From Martinezella calliandrae (GTDB lineage: Bacteria > Pseudomonadota > Alphaproteobacteria > Rhizobiales > Rhizobiaceae), in the NCBI RefSeq assembly GCF_030272695.1, contig NZ_JARFYN010000022.1, forward strand, positions 1-64,000: 64,000 nucleotides of DNA, read 5' to 3'. Position 1 is the first letter of the stretch; every line of letters begins with the position of its first letter. Positions 44,971-54,397 of this stretch are shown here, piece by piece. Made by a program: the position numbers and the translations under genes. The notes beneath the pieces are model-generated. The model searched no databases. It was given only the letters and a program-made list of their open reading frames with translations, and was not told the DNA's origin.

Positions 44971-46566
44971 ATGAAAAAGATCTCTGTCCTGTTGGCAGTG
45001 ACTGCCTTGACTTCGGTCATGGCAACGTCCGCCTGGTCCAAAACGCTTGTTTATTGCTCGGAGGGTTCGCCGGAAGGTTTCGATCCGGGAATTTATACCG
45101 CCGGCACCACCTTCGATGCCTCTTCGCGTACGGTCTACAGCCGCCTCGTCGAGTTCAAGCACGGCAGCACCGAAGTTGAGCCGGGTCTCGCCGAAAGCTG
45201 GACCGTTTCCCCCGACGGCAAAGAATACACCTTCAAGCTCCGCAAGGGCGTGAAGTTCCAGACCACCGATTACTTCACCCCGACGCGCGATCTCAATGCT
45301 GACGACGTTGTCTTCTCGTTCAACCGCCAGCTCAAGGAAGACAGCCCGTGGGCCAAGTATGTCGCCGGCGGCTCCTATGAATATGCAGCAGGCATGGGCT
45401 TCCCGACCCTCATCAAGTCGGTCGACAAAGTCGATGATCTCACGGTCAAGTTCGTACTGAACCATCCGGAAGCACCGTTCATCGCAGACCTCGCCATGGA
45501 CTTTGCGTCGATCCTGTCAAAGGAATATGCCGACAAGCTGCAGGCAGACGGCAAGCTGGAACAGATGAACCAGCAGCCGCTCGGCACTGGTCCGTTCACC
45601 TTTGTCGCCTATCAGCCCGACGCCGTCATTCGCTACAAGGCGAATGAAACCTACTTCAAAGGCAAGGAAAAGATCGACGATCTCGTCTTCGCGATCACGC
45701 CAGACGCATCGGTTCGTGCGCAGAAGCTGAAGTCCGGCGAATGCCAGATCATGCCTTATCCGAATGCCGCCGACATCAAGGATCTCCAGACCAACAAGAG
45801 CCTGAAGGTTCTCGAGCAGCCGGGCCTGAACGTCTCTTATCTCGCCTACAACACGCTGACCCCTCCCTTCGACAAGGCCGAGGTGCGCCGGGCGCTGAAT
45901 ATGGCCGTGGATAAGCGGGCGATCGTAGACGCTGTCTTCCAGGGTTCGGGCTCCGTTGCCACCAACCCGATCCCGCCGACCATGTGGTCCTACAACAAGG
46001 ACATCAAGGACGACGCTTTCAATCCGGAAGAAGCCAAGAAGATGCTCGAAAAGGCTGGCGTCAAGGATCTCAGCATGAAGATCTGGGCGATGCCGGTTTC
46101 GCGTCCGTACATGTTGAACGCACGCCGCGCCGCCGAGCTGATGCAGGCTGACCTTGCCAAGATTGGCGTAAAGGTCGAGATCGTCACCTATGACTGGGCC
46201 CAGTATCTAAAGCTTTCCTCCGCCAAGGACCGCGATGGCGCGGCCATCCTCGGCTGGACCGGCGACAATGGCGACCCGGACAACTTCCTTGACACGCTGC
46301 TCGGCTGCGACGCAGTCGGCGGTAACAACCGCGCTCAGTGGTGCAACAAGGAATTCAACGATCTCGTGAAGAAGGCCAAGCAGACTGCCGACGTCAAGGA
46401 GCGTACCAAGCTCTATGAACAGGCACAGGTCGTCTTCAAGCGCGAAGCTCCGTGGATGACCATCGACCATTCCGAGGAGTTCGTTCCGATGAGCGCCAAG
46501 GTTTCTGGCTATGTGCAGGATCCGGTCGGTGTTCACCGCTTCGATGGCGTTGATATCGCCGAATAA
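44971..46566 (+). CDS. dppA: Dipeptide ABC transporter, periplasmic binding protein
   Basis: A 531-residue SBP_bac_5-family binding protein of normal DppA length. Signal peptide at residues 1-23 (MKKISVLLAVTALTSVMATSAW). The mature part begins KTLVYCSEGSPEGFDPG, typical of DppA. ATG 44971 was chosen over the 51-residue longer frame, which lacks a signal sequence at its start. It should bind dipeptides, and in some rhizobia delta-aminolevulinate or haem, in the periplasm. It is followed by two hairpins and dppBCDF. Confidence 0.94.
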   Translation: MKKISVLLAVTALTSVMATSAWSKTLVYCSEGSPEGFDPGIYTAGTTFDASSRTVYSRLVEFKHGSTEVEPGLAESWTVSPDGKEYTFKLRKGVKFQTTDYFTPTRDLNADDVVFSFNRQLKEDSPWAKYVAGGSYEYAAGMGFPTLIKSVDKVDDLTVKFVLNHPEAPFIADLAMDFASILSKEYADKLQADGKLEQMNQQPLGTGPFTFVAYQPDAVIRYKANETYFKGKEKIDDLVFAITPDASVRAQKLKSGECQIMPYPNAADIKDLQTNKSLKVLEQPGLNVSYLAYNTLTPPFDKAEVRRALNMAVDKRAIVDAVFQGSGSVATNPIPPTMWSYNKDIKDDAFNPEEAKKMLEKAGVKDLSMKIWAMPVSRPYMLNARRAAELMQADLAKIGVKVEIVTYDWAQYLKLSSAKDRDGAAILGWTGDNGDPDNFLDTLLGCDAVGGNNRAQWCNKEFNDLVKKAKQTADVKERTKLYEQAQVVFKREAPWMTIDHSEEFVPMSAKVSGYVQDPVGVHRFDGVDIAE

Positions 46567-46583
46567 CGGACACATTCTGAAAT

Positions 46584-46636
46584 ACCCGGGCGAAAGCCGG
46601 GTGAACCGGCGGTCAGGCAATATGCCTGACCGCCGG
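46584..46636 (+). other. Double stem-loop between dppA and dppB
   Basis: A first hairpin capped by GAAA lies at 46584-46602. A second, with a perfect 14-bp stem (CCGGCGGTCAGGCA, 46606-46619, with 46623-46636) and a 3-nt loop, follows at once. No T-run follows. It probably protects the dppA 3' end or attenuates the permease genes. Confidence 0.65.
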
Positions 46637-46655
46637 AAAACTTTGGACATCTGCC

Positions 46656-47660
46656 ATGTTGCGCTTTCTTTTCAGCCGCCTCGCGGTGCTGATCCCGACC
46701 TTTCTCGGCGTTTCGATCGTCGCTTTCTCTTTCATCCGCCTGCTTCCGGGCGATCCCGTCATGCTGTTGTCGGGCGAGCGCGTCATGTCGCCGGAACGCC
46801 ATGCCCAGATCTCCCATGATCTCGGCTATGACCAGCCGCTGATCGTGCAATACGGCCACTACGTTTGGAACGCACTGCACGGCGACCTCGGGACGTCGAT
46901 CACTACTAAGCGCGACGTCTTGACCGACTTCCTGACCTTCTTCCCGGCGACGCTGGAACTGTCGATCTGCGCCATGATCCTGGCGGTCTGTCTTGGCATC
47001 CCGGCCGGCGTTTTTGCTGCCGTCAAGCGCGGCACATGGTTCGATCAGAGCGTGATGGGTGTTGCGCTTGTCGGCTACTCCATGCCGATCTTCTGGTGGG
47101 GCCTGCTGCTGATCATCGTCTTCAATGGCTATCTGCATTGGACGCCGGTTTCAGGCCGCATCGGGCTCATCTATTTCTTCAAGCCGGTTACCGGCTTCAT
47201 GCTGATCGACAGTCTCCTGTCCGGCCAGAAGGGGGCCTTCGCGTCCGCCCTCAATTCCCTGATCCTGCCGACCGTCGTGCTTGGCACCATTCCGCTTGCC
47301 GTCATCGCGCGGCAGACGCGCTCGGCCATGCTGGAAGTTCTCGGCGAGGATTATGTCCGCACCGCCCGCTCCAAAGGCCTTGCGCCGCTGCGCGTTGTCT
47401 CCGTGCACGCGCTGCGTAATGCCATGATCCCGGTGGTCACCACCATCGGCCTGCAGGTCGGCGTGCTGCTCGGCGGCGCCATCCTGACGGAAAGCATCTT
47501 TTCCTGGCCAGGCATCGGAAAATGGATGATCGACGCTGTCTTCAAGCGCGATTATCCTGTGGTGCAGGGTGGTCTGCTGCTGATCGCGGGAATCGTCATG
47601 CTCGTCAATCTCGCCGTCGACTTGCTTTACGGCTTCATCAATCCACGCATTCGTCATTAG
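46656..47660 (+). CDS. dppB: Dipeptide ABC transporter permease DppB
   Basis: A 334-residue inner-membrane permease of the OppB/DppB family. The N-terminus MLRFLFSRLAVLIPTFLGVS is the usual start with the first membrane helix, followed by RLLPGDPVMLLSG. The EAA-type loop DYVRTARSKGLAPLRVVSVH is near residues 230-250. It pairs with DppC. It starts 20 bp after the dppA stem-loops. Confidence 0.95.
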   Translation: MLRFLFSRLAVLIPTFLGVSIVAFSFIRLLPGDPVMLLSGERVMSPERHAQISHDLGYDQPLIVQYGHYVWNALHGDLGTSITTKRDVLTDFLTFFPATLELSICAMILAVCLGIPAGVFAAVKRGTWFDQSVMGVALVGYSMPIFWWGLLLIIVFNGYLHWTPVSGRIGLIYFFKPVTGFMLIDSLLSGQKGAFASALNSLILPTVVLGTIPLAVIARQTRSAMLEVLGEDYVRTARSKGLAPLRVVSVHALRNAMIPVVTTIGLQVGVLLGGAILTESIFSWPGIGKWMIDAVFKRDYPVVQGGLLLIAGIVMLVNLAVDLLYGFINPRIRH

Positions 47661-47669
47661 GAGCGGCCC

Positions 47670-48563
47670 ATGAGCACGGTAAGTCTCAAATCCGACCGCC
47701 CCTCCGCTTTTGCGGAGTTTTGGTACTATTTCTCGCGCAACAAGGGCGCCGTCATCGGGCTGGCGATCTTCCTCTTCGTTCTGTTCCTGGCGATCTTCGC
47801 AAGCTTGGTCGCCCCGCATGATCCGGACGCCGCCTTTGGCAGCGCCATGCAACGCCTGCCGCCCGCCTGGGCCGAAGGCAGCAACAGCAGCTTTCTCCTC
47901 GGTACCGACGCCAATGGCCGCGACCTTCTTTCGCGTCTGATCTATGGAACGCGATTCTCGCTGTTCATCGGCCTGGTGGTTGCCTCGCTTTCGGCGCTGG
48001 CCGGTGTCCTGATCGGCCTCGTCGCTGGTTATGTCCGCGGCCGAACCGATACGATCATCATGCGTATCATGGACATCATCCTTGCCGTCCCCTCGCTGCT
48101 TTTGGCTCTCGTGCTGGTGGCGATTCTGGGGCCTGGCCTGACCAACGCCATGATCGCGATCTCCATCGTCAATCAGCCGCATTTCGTCCGGCTGACACGT
48201 GCTTCGGTCTTAGCCGAGCGGGACAAGGAATATGTCATCGCCTCGCGCGTTTCCGGCGCCGGGCCGCTTCGCCTGATGTTCAAGACCATCCTGCCGAATT
48301 GCCTGGGGCCGCTCATCGTGCAGGCGACGCTCGCCTTCTCGGCGGCGATCCTTGACGCAGCTGCGCTCGGCTTTCTCGGCCAGGGGGCGCAGCCGCCGAC
48401 CCCGGAATGGGGCACGATGCTCGCGGATTCGCGCGAATTCTTCCAGAGCAACCCTTGGCTCGTCACTTTTCCCGGTCTCTGCATCCTGATCACGGTTCTC
48501 GCCATAAATCTGATGGGCGACGGTCTGCGCGATGCCTTCGACCCGAAGCTGAAGAGGTCGTAA
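47670..48563 (+). CDS. dppC: Dipeptide ABC transporter permease DppC
   Basis: A 297-residue permease of the OppC/DppC family. The first membrane helix is at about residues 27-47 (GLAIFLFVLFLAIFASLVAP), and LLGTDANGRDLLSRLIYGTR is the family signature. The EAA-type loop DKEYVIASRVSGAGPLRLMF is near residues 180-200. Its stop codon overlaps the dppD start (TAATG), giving tight coupling. Confidence 0.95.
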   Translation: MSTVSLKSDRPSAFAEFWYYFSRNKGAVIGLAIFLFVLFLAIFASLVAPHDPDAAFGSAMQRLPPAWAEGSNSSFLLGTDANGRDLLSRLIYGTRFSLFIGLVVASLSALAGVLIGLVAGYVRGRTDTIIMRIMDIILAVPSLLLALVLVAILGPGLTNAMIAISIVNQPHFVRLTRASVLAERDKEYVIASRVSGAGPLRLMFKTILPNCLGPLIVQATLAFSAAILDAAALGFLGQGAQPPTPEWGTMLADSREFFQSNPWLVTFPGLCILITVLAINLMGDGLRDAFDPKLKRS

Positions 48564-49579
48564 TGGCACTTCTCGATATTGAAAATCTCACCGTTGAATT
48601 CCAGACTGCGTCCGGCCTGTTCCGGGCCGTCGACGGCGTATCCCTCACTTGCGACAAGGGGGAAATCCTCTCGATCGTCGGCGAATCCGGGTCAGGAAAG
48701 TCGGTCTCCATGCTCGCCATGATGGGTCTTCTGCCCTGGACGGCGAAGATCACCGCCGATCGCATGACGTTCGACGGCAAGGACCTGCGGGGCATCTCGT
48801 CCCGCCAGCGCCGCAAGATCATCGGCAAGGACATGGCGATGATCTTCCAGGAGCCGATGTCGAGCCTCAATCCGTGCTTCACCGTCGGCTTCCAGCTCGG
48901 CGAGACCCTGCGCATCCATATGGGTCTCGACCGCAAGGCGCGCCGCGCGCGTTCGATCGAGCTCTTGAATCTTGTCGGTATTCCGGCGCCTGAGGATCGT
49001 CTGTCGAACTTCCCGCACCAGATGTCGGGCGGCATGAGCCAGCGTGTCATGATCGCCATGGCGCTCGCTTGCAATCCGAAGCTTTTGATCGCCGACGAAC
49101 CGACCACGGCTCTCGACGTGACCATTCAGGCACAGATCCTCGATCTGCTCGTGCGCCTGCAAAAAGAGCAGGGCATGGCGCTGGTGCTCATCACCCACGA
49201 CATGGGCGTGGTGGCCGAAACGGCAGAGCGCGTGCAGGTGCAATATGCGGGCCAGAAGGTTGAGGAGCAGCCGGTGAAGGCATTGTTCCGCGATCCGCAT
49301 CATCCTTATACGGCCGCCCTTCTTTCGGCCCTGCCGGAGCGTGCTGTCGTCGGCGAGCGACTGCCGTCGATCGCCGGCGTCGTACCCGGTCAGCATGATC
49401 GGCCCTCGGGGTGTCTCTTCGCGCCGCGCTGCTCGTTTGCGACGCCGGAATGCGATCGCGGCGTCAAGCGCCAAGGCGTCGAACTCGGAGTGACGCTGTG
49501 CAACTATCCGCTGGAACACGGCAAGCCGCTCGGCCATCCCGGCCTTGTCGCCACGCAAGCAGCAGGAGGCCTTCAATGA
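48563..49579 (+). CDS. dppD: Dipeptide ABC transporter ATPase DppD
   Basis: A 338-residue OppD-type ATPase. Walker A GESGSGKS is near residues 37-44, the signature MSGGMSQRV near 158, and Walker B LLIADEP near 178. A C-terminal oligopeptide/dipeptide domain has a Cys cluster (GCLFAPRCSFATPEC) as in other DppD proteins. The start ATG overlaps the dppC stop by one base. It forms the ATPase heterodimer with DppF. Confidence 0.95.
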   Translation: MALLDIENLTVEFQTASGLFRAVDGVSLTCDKGEILSIVGESGSGKSVSMLAMMGLLPWTAKITADRMTFDGKDLRGISSRQRRKIIGKDMAMIFQEPMSSLNPCFTVGFQLGETLRIHMGLDRKARRARSIELLNLVGIPAPEDRLSNFPHQMSGGMSQRVMIAMALACNPKLLIADEPTTALDVTIQAQILDLLVRLQKEQGMALVLITHDMGVVAETAERVQVQYAGQKVEEQPVKALFRDPHHPYTAALLSALPERAVVGERLPSIAGVVPGQHDRPSGCLFAPRCSFATPECDRGVKRQGVELGVTLCNYPLEHGKPLGHPGLVATQAAGGLQ

Positions 49580-50529
49580 CGGGCGCTGTTCTCGAGGGGC
49601 GCGATCTCGCCCGTTTCTACACGGTCAAGCGCGGCGCCTTTAAACCGGAGGCCACCGTGAAGGCGTTGAACGGTGTCAGCTTCAGCCTGCAGTCCGGCCG
49701 CACGCTCGCCGTCGTCGGTGAATCCGGCTGCGGCAAGTCGACGCTTGCCCGCTTAGTCACCATGATCGAAGACCCGACAGCCGGCGAATTGTTGATCGAC
49801 GGCAAGCCGGCGAAGCTTGGCGATCGCAGCCTGCGCAGCGCCGTTCAGATCGTCTTCCAGAATCCTTACGGCTCGCTCAATCCGCGCCAAAAGGTCGGCT
49901 CCATCCTCGAAGAGCCGCTGAAGATCAACACCGACGACGATGCCGCCACGCGCCGACGCAAGGCTGAGGAAATGATGGCGCGCGTTGGCCTGCGTCCCGA
50001 ACATTATGATCGCTATCCGCACATGTTCTCCGGCGGCCAACGCCAGCGCATCGCCATCGCCCGTGCGTTGATGCTGCGGCCGAAGGTGCTGGTGCTCGAC
50101 GAGCCGGTCTCGGCGCTCGACCTGTCGATCCAGGCACAGGTGCTGAACCTTTTGATGGACCTACAGAAGGAGATGGGGCTGGCCTATCTCTTCATCTCCC
50201 ACGGTCTTTCGGTCGTTCGCCATATCGCCGACGACGTGATGGTGATGTATCTCGGCCGCCCGGTCGAGACCGGTAGCGCGGAAGAGGTTTTTGCCCGTCC
50301 GCGCCATCCCTATACGGCTGCTCTATTGTCGGCGACGCCGATTGCCGATCCCGAACGCGAGAAGAACCGCATCCGCCTGCAGGGTGAATTGCCGTCCCCC
50401 CTCAATCCGCCGATAGGTTGTCACTTCAACCCGCGTTGCTGGCGCGCGCAGGACAAGTGCCGGCAAGTGGCGCCGGAACTTTTGGGCGAGGGCACGCATA
50501 AATTCTCCTGTTTCTTTCCGTTGGATTGA
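49576..50529 (+). CDS. dppF: Dipeptide ABC transporter ATPase DppF
   Basis: A 317-residue OppF-type ATPase. Walker A GESGCGKST is near residues 50-58, the signature FSGGQRQRI near 153, and Walker B VLVLDEP near 173. The C-terminal NPRCWRAQDKC holds the paired cysteines typical of the family. ATG 49576 overlaps the dppD stop (ATGA) and follows AGGAGG. Last gene of the dpp operon. Confidence 0.95.
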   Translation: MTGAVLEGRDLARFYTVKRGAFKPEATVKALNGVSFSLQSGRTLAVVGESGCGKSTLARLVTMIEDPTAGELLIDGKPAKLGDRSLRSAVQIVFQNPYGSLNPRQKVGSILEEPLKINTDDDAATRRRKAEEMMARVGLRPEHYDRYPHMFSGGQRQRIAIARALMLRPKVLVLDEPVSALDLSIQAQVLNLLMDLQKEMGLAYLFISHGLSVVRHIADDVMVMYLGRPVETGSAEEVFARPRHPYTAALLSATPIADPEREKNRIRLQGELPSPLNPPIGCHFNPRCWRAQDKCRQVAPELLGEGTHKFSCFFPLD

Positions 50530-50576
50530 TCCGAGTTGTGAATCTGGCAGACGCGGCTTTGCCGCGCCTTTCTGCT

Positions 50577-50720
50577 GCCCCTCACCCCAACCCTCTCCTG
50601 CATGCGGGGAGAGAGGGACCGGTCTTGCGCAGAACAGGCTCTGTCCTAGTTCTCGATGACGATTGGCTTGCTCCGCCGTTCCCTCGCCCCGTTTACGGGG
50701 AGAGAGTTTGGGTGTGGGGC
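50577..50720. repeat. Imperfect inverted-repeat element between dppF and gntK
   Basis: A C-rich left arm (50577-50618, GCCCCTCACCCCAACCCTCT and on) is mirrored by a G-rich right arm (50681-50720, ending TTTGGGTGTGGGGC) across about 60 bp. Each arm carries a smaller hairpin (CTCTCC/GGGGAGAG and CCCC/GGGG). The build resembles the dispersed RIME-type intergenic repeats of rhizobia. No coding capacity. Confidence 0.55.
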
Positions 50721-50793
50721 TACGCAATCGGGTGCATTGGAGGTGGAATCCGCCCCAATGTCATTGTCGGCCATGTTTCAAGAAAGAAACAAC

Positions 50794-51321
50794 ATGAGTG
50801 AACTACCCAAGACGCCCCTCGCCATCATCATCATGGGCGTGAGCGGTAGCGGCAAATCCTCAATTGGCGAGGGTATCGCGGCTAAGCTTGGCATCCACTT
50901 CATCGAAGGCGACGCGCTGCATCCCGCAGCCAATGTCGAGAAGATGAGCAAGGGCATCCCGTTGACCGATGAGGATCGATGGCCTTGGCTCGAGCGTATC
51001 GGTCAGCAGATCGCGGAGAGCCTGGCGAAAGGTGAGGCGATCGCCGTGTCCTGCTCAGCTTTGAAGCGCATCTATCGTGAGCGTCTGCGGGCTGCCGCCG
51101 GTGGGCGCCTCTATTTTGTCTATCTCGATGGCTCGAAGGAGCTGCTGACCAAGCGCATGGGCGAGCGCAAGGGCCATTTTATGCCGGCGTCGCTTCTGGA
51201 AAGCCAGCTACAGACGCTGGAAGTACCGACCGGCGAACCCGGCGTGGTGACGGTCGGCATCGACGACACGGTCGACGGCATCGTCGAGGCCGCGCTTAAG
51301 GGCCTTGACGCGATCCGTTGA
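50794..51321 (+). CDS. gntK: Gluconokinase
   Basis: A 175-residue P-loop kinase of the GntK family. Walker A GVSGSGKSS is at residues 15-23, and FIEGDALHPAANVEKMSKG and CSALKRIYRERLR are family hallmarks. It phosphorylates gluconate to 6-phosphogluconate, the substrate of the Edd encoded at 8681. ATG 50794 follows AAAGAAAC, a weak ribosome-binding site. The frame is open back to 50656 through the inverted repeat, which is not plausible. Monocistronic; no gluconate transporter is adjacent. Confidence 0.93.
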   Translation: MSELPKTPLAIIIMGVSGSGKSSIGEGIAAKLGIHFIEGDALHPAANVEKMSKGIPLTDEDRWPWLERIGQQIAESLAKGEAIAVSCSALKRIYRERLRAAAGGRLYFVYLDGSKELLTKRMGERKGHFMPASLLESQLQTLEVPTGEPGVVTVGIDDTVDGIVEAALKGLDAIR

Positions 51322-51333
51322 TGCCCCGAAATG

Positions 51334-52581
51334 TCAGGGCGCGAATCGGTCCGGCGCATAAGCCGAGATGTCGATTAACGGCTTTTCACCGGTAATCAGC
51401 TCAGCGAGCACACGCCCGGTCACGGGCCCCAGCGTCAGGCCGTGATGGGCATGGCCGAAGGCGAACCATAGGCCGTTGTGGCGCGGCGCCTTGCCGATGA
51501 TCGGCATCATGTCCGGTGTGCAGGGGCGTGCGCCCATCCACGGCTCCGGATCAAGTCGCTCGCCAAGCGGAAAGACGGTCCGGGCGACGGCTTCTGCGCG
51601 ATCAAGCTGGATCGGTGTTTTCGGCGCGTCACGCAGGGCAAATTCGGCCCCGGTCGTCAGCCTGATGCCGCGGTTCATCGGCGCCAGGAAATAGCCGCGC
51701 TCGGCATCCAGCGTCCAATTGTTGAGGATGGCATTGCCCTCGGCGGCGTAATGCATGTGATAGCCGCGCTTGACGCCCAGCGGAAAAGCATATCCGAGAC
51801 GCTTCGTCACGAGATCGGCCCAGGGTCCGAGGGCGACAACGGCATCTTCGGCCTCGATCGAGCCTTCCGACGTCACCATCTTCCAGTGGGAGCCGGATCG
51901 GCCGAGCGAGGCTGCATCACCCGTCACGAAACGCCCGCCAATGCTCTCGAAGTAGTTGCGGTAGGCGGCGATCAGCCCATGCGGATCGAGCACTGACCAG
52001 GGGTCGCGCCAGCGCAGGCCGCCGGAGAACCTGCCATTGATATGTGGCTCCATCGTCGCGATGTCGGTGCCGGTCAGCGCCTCATAGGCGACCCCGAATT
52101 CCCGGTTCAGACGCTCAGCCTCGGCAAATTCCGCATCACGCTTCTCGTCTGTGCGGAAAATTTCCATCCAGCCGTTCTTGCGGATCAATTCCTCGGCGTG
52201 CGAAGCTTCTATCAGATCGTTGTGCTCGCTGATGGAATGCTCGATTAGCGGCGCGTAGGCGCGCGAGATCATCTCATGCCGCTTGGTATTGGAATTCCAC
52301 CAGTAACGGGCAAGGAAGGCGATCTGCCCCGGTAGGGCGCGCAGATGATAATGTGCGTCGATGCGGTTGTTGAAGGCGTAGCGGAGAAGAAGGCCGATCT
52401 GCTGCGGAAAGCCGTAGGGTACGACGCCCTCGCGTTGGATCAGTCCGGCATTGCCGAACGAGGTCTCCTTGCCGGGCGCTTTGCGGTCGACAAGGGTAAC
52501 TTGGCGCCCGCGCCGCTGGAGGTGGATGGCTGTCGATACGCCGACAATGCCCGCGCCGAGCACAATTGCGTCTTTTGTCAT
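51334..52581 (-). CDS. FAD-dependent D-amino-acid dehydrogenase-like protein
   Basis: A 415-residue DAO-family flavoprotein. FAD-binding motif IVLGAGIVGVSTAIHLQRRG (about residues 6-25), then GKETSFGNAGLI, the DadA/DAO second motif. The C-terminal FGHAHHGLTLGPVTGR fits DadA. ATG 52581 follows AGGGAAC; an ATG at 52599 is an alternative. It probably oxidises D-amino acids or a related secondary amine, but alanine racemase, the usual DadX partner, is not adjacent. Converges with gntK. Confidence 0.85.
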   Translation of the reverse strand: MTKDAIVLGAGIVGVSTAIHLQRRGRQVTLVDRKAPGKETSFGNAGLIQREGVVPYGFPQQIGLLLRYAFNNRIDAHYHLRALPGQIAFLARYWWNSNTKRHEMISRAYAPLIEHSISEHNDLIEASHAEELIRKNGWMEIFRTDEKRDAEFAEAERLNREFGVAYEALTGTDIATMEPHINGRFSGGLRWRDPWSVLDPHGLIAAYRNYFESIGGRFVTGDAASLGRSGSHWKMVTSEGSIEAEDAVVALGPWADLVTKRLGYAFPLGVKRGYHMHYAAEGNAILNNWTLDAERGYFLAPMNRGIRLTTGAEFALRDAPKTPIQLDRAEAVARTVFPLGERLDPEPWMGARPCTPDMMPIIGKAPRHNGLWFAFGHAHHGLTLGPVTGRVLAELITGEKPLIDISAYAPDRFAP

Positions 52582-52713
52582 GTTCCCTGCTATCCGCATG
52601 CTTCTTTTATCTGCGAATGATCTTATTCAAGAAACAGTTTCCCGTTTATTGAGGGCATGCTCCAAGCAGCGAAAATGCCTGCCAAAATGCTGCGGCGCAA
52701 ATGAAAAATGCAA

Positions 52714-53211
52714 TTAGGCTATGACCTGTCTCAAAGCCGCATTTTCCGCGTGAATACGCACGGTGAGAATGCCGGCGTTGAGCAGCGAAAAGATCAAGGC
52801 GTAGAGCGGCAGACCGAAGGCCAATGGCAAGGTGGCGACCTCGCCGACGACCACCGCATAGTTCGGATGGCTGAAGAACCGATAAGGCCCGCTTGTCACC
52901 AAGGCTACGCCTGGCAGTACGATGATCCGCGTTGTCCAACGCCCTTTCAACGTGGCCAGCACCCAGACCCGTAGGCCTTGCAGCACCATGAAGATGACGA
53001 ACCAGACAGGATTGATCGGCCGGCCTGCGGCCAGAAGCCACAGGCCGATGAGCCAGGTCGCGTGCATCGCCACCATGTAGGGATAGTGTCCCGGCGCGAT
53101 CTCCCGGGCGCCGCGCGCAAGAAGCGCGGCGGTATTGCGCCGCGCATGCGCCAGTTCAGCGAGCCGTTGCAGTGTGACGAAGATCAGAAGCACGGTCGAC
53201 GGCCAAAGCAT
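52714..53211 (-). CDS. ICMT-like membrane methyltransferase
   Basis: A 165-residue membrane protein with four to five hydrophobic helices, resembling isoprenylcysteine carboxyl methyltransferase-type enzymes. The conserved C-terminal element GPYRFFSHPNYAVVVGE carries the His-Pro-Asn-Tyr signature. The start ATG overlaps the polyketide synthase stop codon (TGATG), so the two are one operon. In Bacillus, a similar protein next to a type III synthase methylates the alkylpyrone product. By analogy this one may O-methylate the polyketide; the role is inferred. Confidence 0.82.
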   Translation of the reverse strand: MLWPSTVLLIFVTLQRLAELAHARRNTAALLARGAREIAPGHYPYMVAMHATWLIGLWLLAAGRPINPVWFVIFMVLQGLRVWVLATLKGRWTTRIIVLPGVALVTSGPYRFFSHPNYAVVVGEVATLPLAFGLPLYALIFSLLNAGILTVRIHAENAALRQVIA

Positions 53212-54266
53212 CACGGGACCCTCTTTAGCGTTACGCAACTGGCCGTAAAGCCAGGTCCCATGGCAATAAGGGCCGAACGCGGCGGCAGGCCGTCGAAGAT
53301 CGCACGCTCCAGCACGAAGAGCACGGTCGGCGATGACATGTTGCCGTAGTCGCTGATCACCTCGCGTTCTATATCCAGCGAGCCGGGTTCGAGCCCGAAG
53401 GCGGTCTCCAGAGCGACCAGCACCTTGGTGCCGCCGGGATGGCAGATGAAGCGGTCGACATCCGATATTGTCAGACCCGCGCGTTCGAGAATGCCCGCGA
53501 CGGCGGGCTTGATATTCGCTTCGGCAAAGGGCGGCAGCGATTGGTTCAGGATGATGCCGAAGCCCGTGTCGTCGATCTTCCAGCCCATGATGTCAAGCGA
53601 ATCGGGAAAGAGATGCTCGCCTGTCGATTCGATCTCCGCAAGACCACCACCCTTGCCGGCGCGCAGAACGCAGGCGGCCGCGCCATCACCAAACAGTGCT
53701 GTCGCGATGATGTTGGGCCGCGTGAGTTCGTCCAGCCGGAAGGCGAGCGAACAGAGTTCGATGGCGACGAAGAGCACGACGGCGCCCGGACGGCTCTTCG
53801 CCATGCGCGTGGCAATGCCAAGGCCCGAAACGCCGGCCGCGCAGCCAAGGCCGAAGACAGGCACACGCTCGATATCGGAGCGGAAGCCCATCTCGCGCGC
53901 AAGCCGCGCCTCCAAGCTCGGCGTCGTGACGCCAGTCGATGACACCGTGACGATGCAATCGACTTCTTCGGCTCTCAGCCCGGCGCGTATCAGTGCATTG
54001 CCAGCTGTTTTCACGAAGAGTTGGCTTGCGACCTCTGCATAGGCTTCCATGCGATCCTGCCAGCCGTGCGACTGTTCGTACCAGGAGAGCGGGCGAGCGA
54101 CATAACGCTTGCGGATGCCGGCGCTTTCGAACACCCCGGCAAGATGCTTGAAATCGCGGAAACGATCGGAAAACAGGCGGCCGGCGGTCTCGGCGGCCTC
54201 CGATTGATACATGATGTTGTCCGGCGTGGCGACGGCGAGACTGAGAAGCTTAACGATATCGGTCAC
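53211..54266 (-). CDS. Type III polyketide synthase
   Basis: A 351-residue chalcone/stilbene-synthase-fold enzyme. The catalytic triad is visible: Cys142 in VFGLGCAAGVSGLG, His276 in FICHPGGTK and Asn309 in ISDYGNMSSPT. It is expected to extend an acyl-CoA starter with malonyl units to an alkylpyrone or alkylresorcinol. It starts at ATG 54266 and its stop overlaps the methyltransferase start. No fatty-acid ligase or regulator is in the same unit. Product unknown. Confidence 0.92.
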   Translation of the reverse strand: MTDIVKLLSLAVATPDNIMYQSEAAETAGRLFSDRFRDFKHLAGVFESAGIRKRYVARPLSWYEQSHGWQDRMEAYAEVASQLFVKTAGNALIRAGLRAEEVDCIVTVSSTGVTTPSLEARLAREMGFRSDIERVPVFGLGCAAGVSGLGIATRMAKSRPGAVVLFVAIELCSLAFRLDELTRPNIIATALFGDGAAACVLRAGKGGGLAEIESTGEHLFPDSLDIMGWKIDDTGFGIILNQSLPPFAEANIKPAVAGILERAGLTISDVDRFICHPGGTKVLVALETAFGLEPGSLDIEREVISDYGNMSSPTVLFVLERAIFDGLPPRSALIAMGPGFTASCVTLKRVP

Positions 54267-54397
54267 TTGTTTCTCCTTGCGACCCTCGGCAGGTACATAG
54301 GTGAAAACACGCCAGCATCAGGAGTTATTCAGTCACGAAAGAGTGACGGCAGGTCGCCAGGACAAACGCCAGGAAAATATCCGAGGGGTCCGAATAA

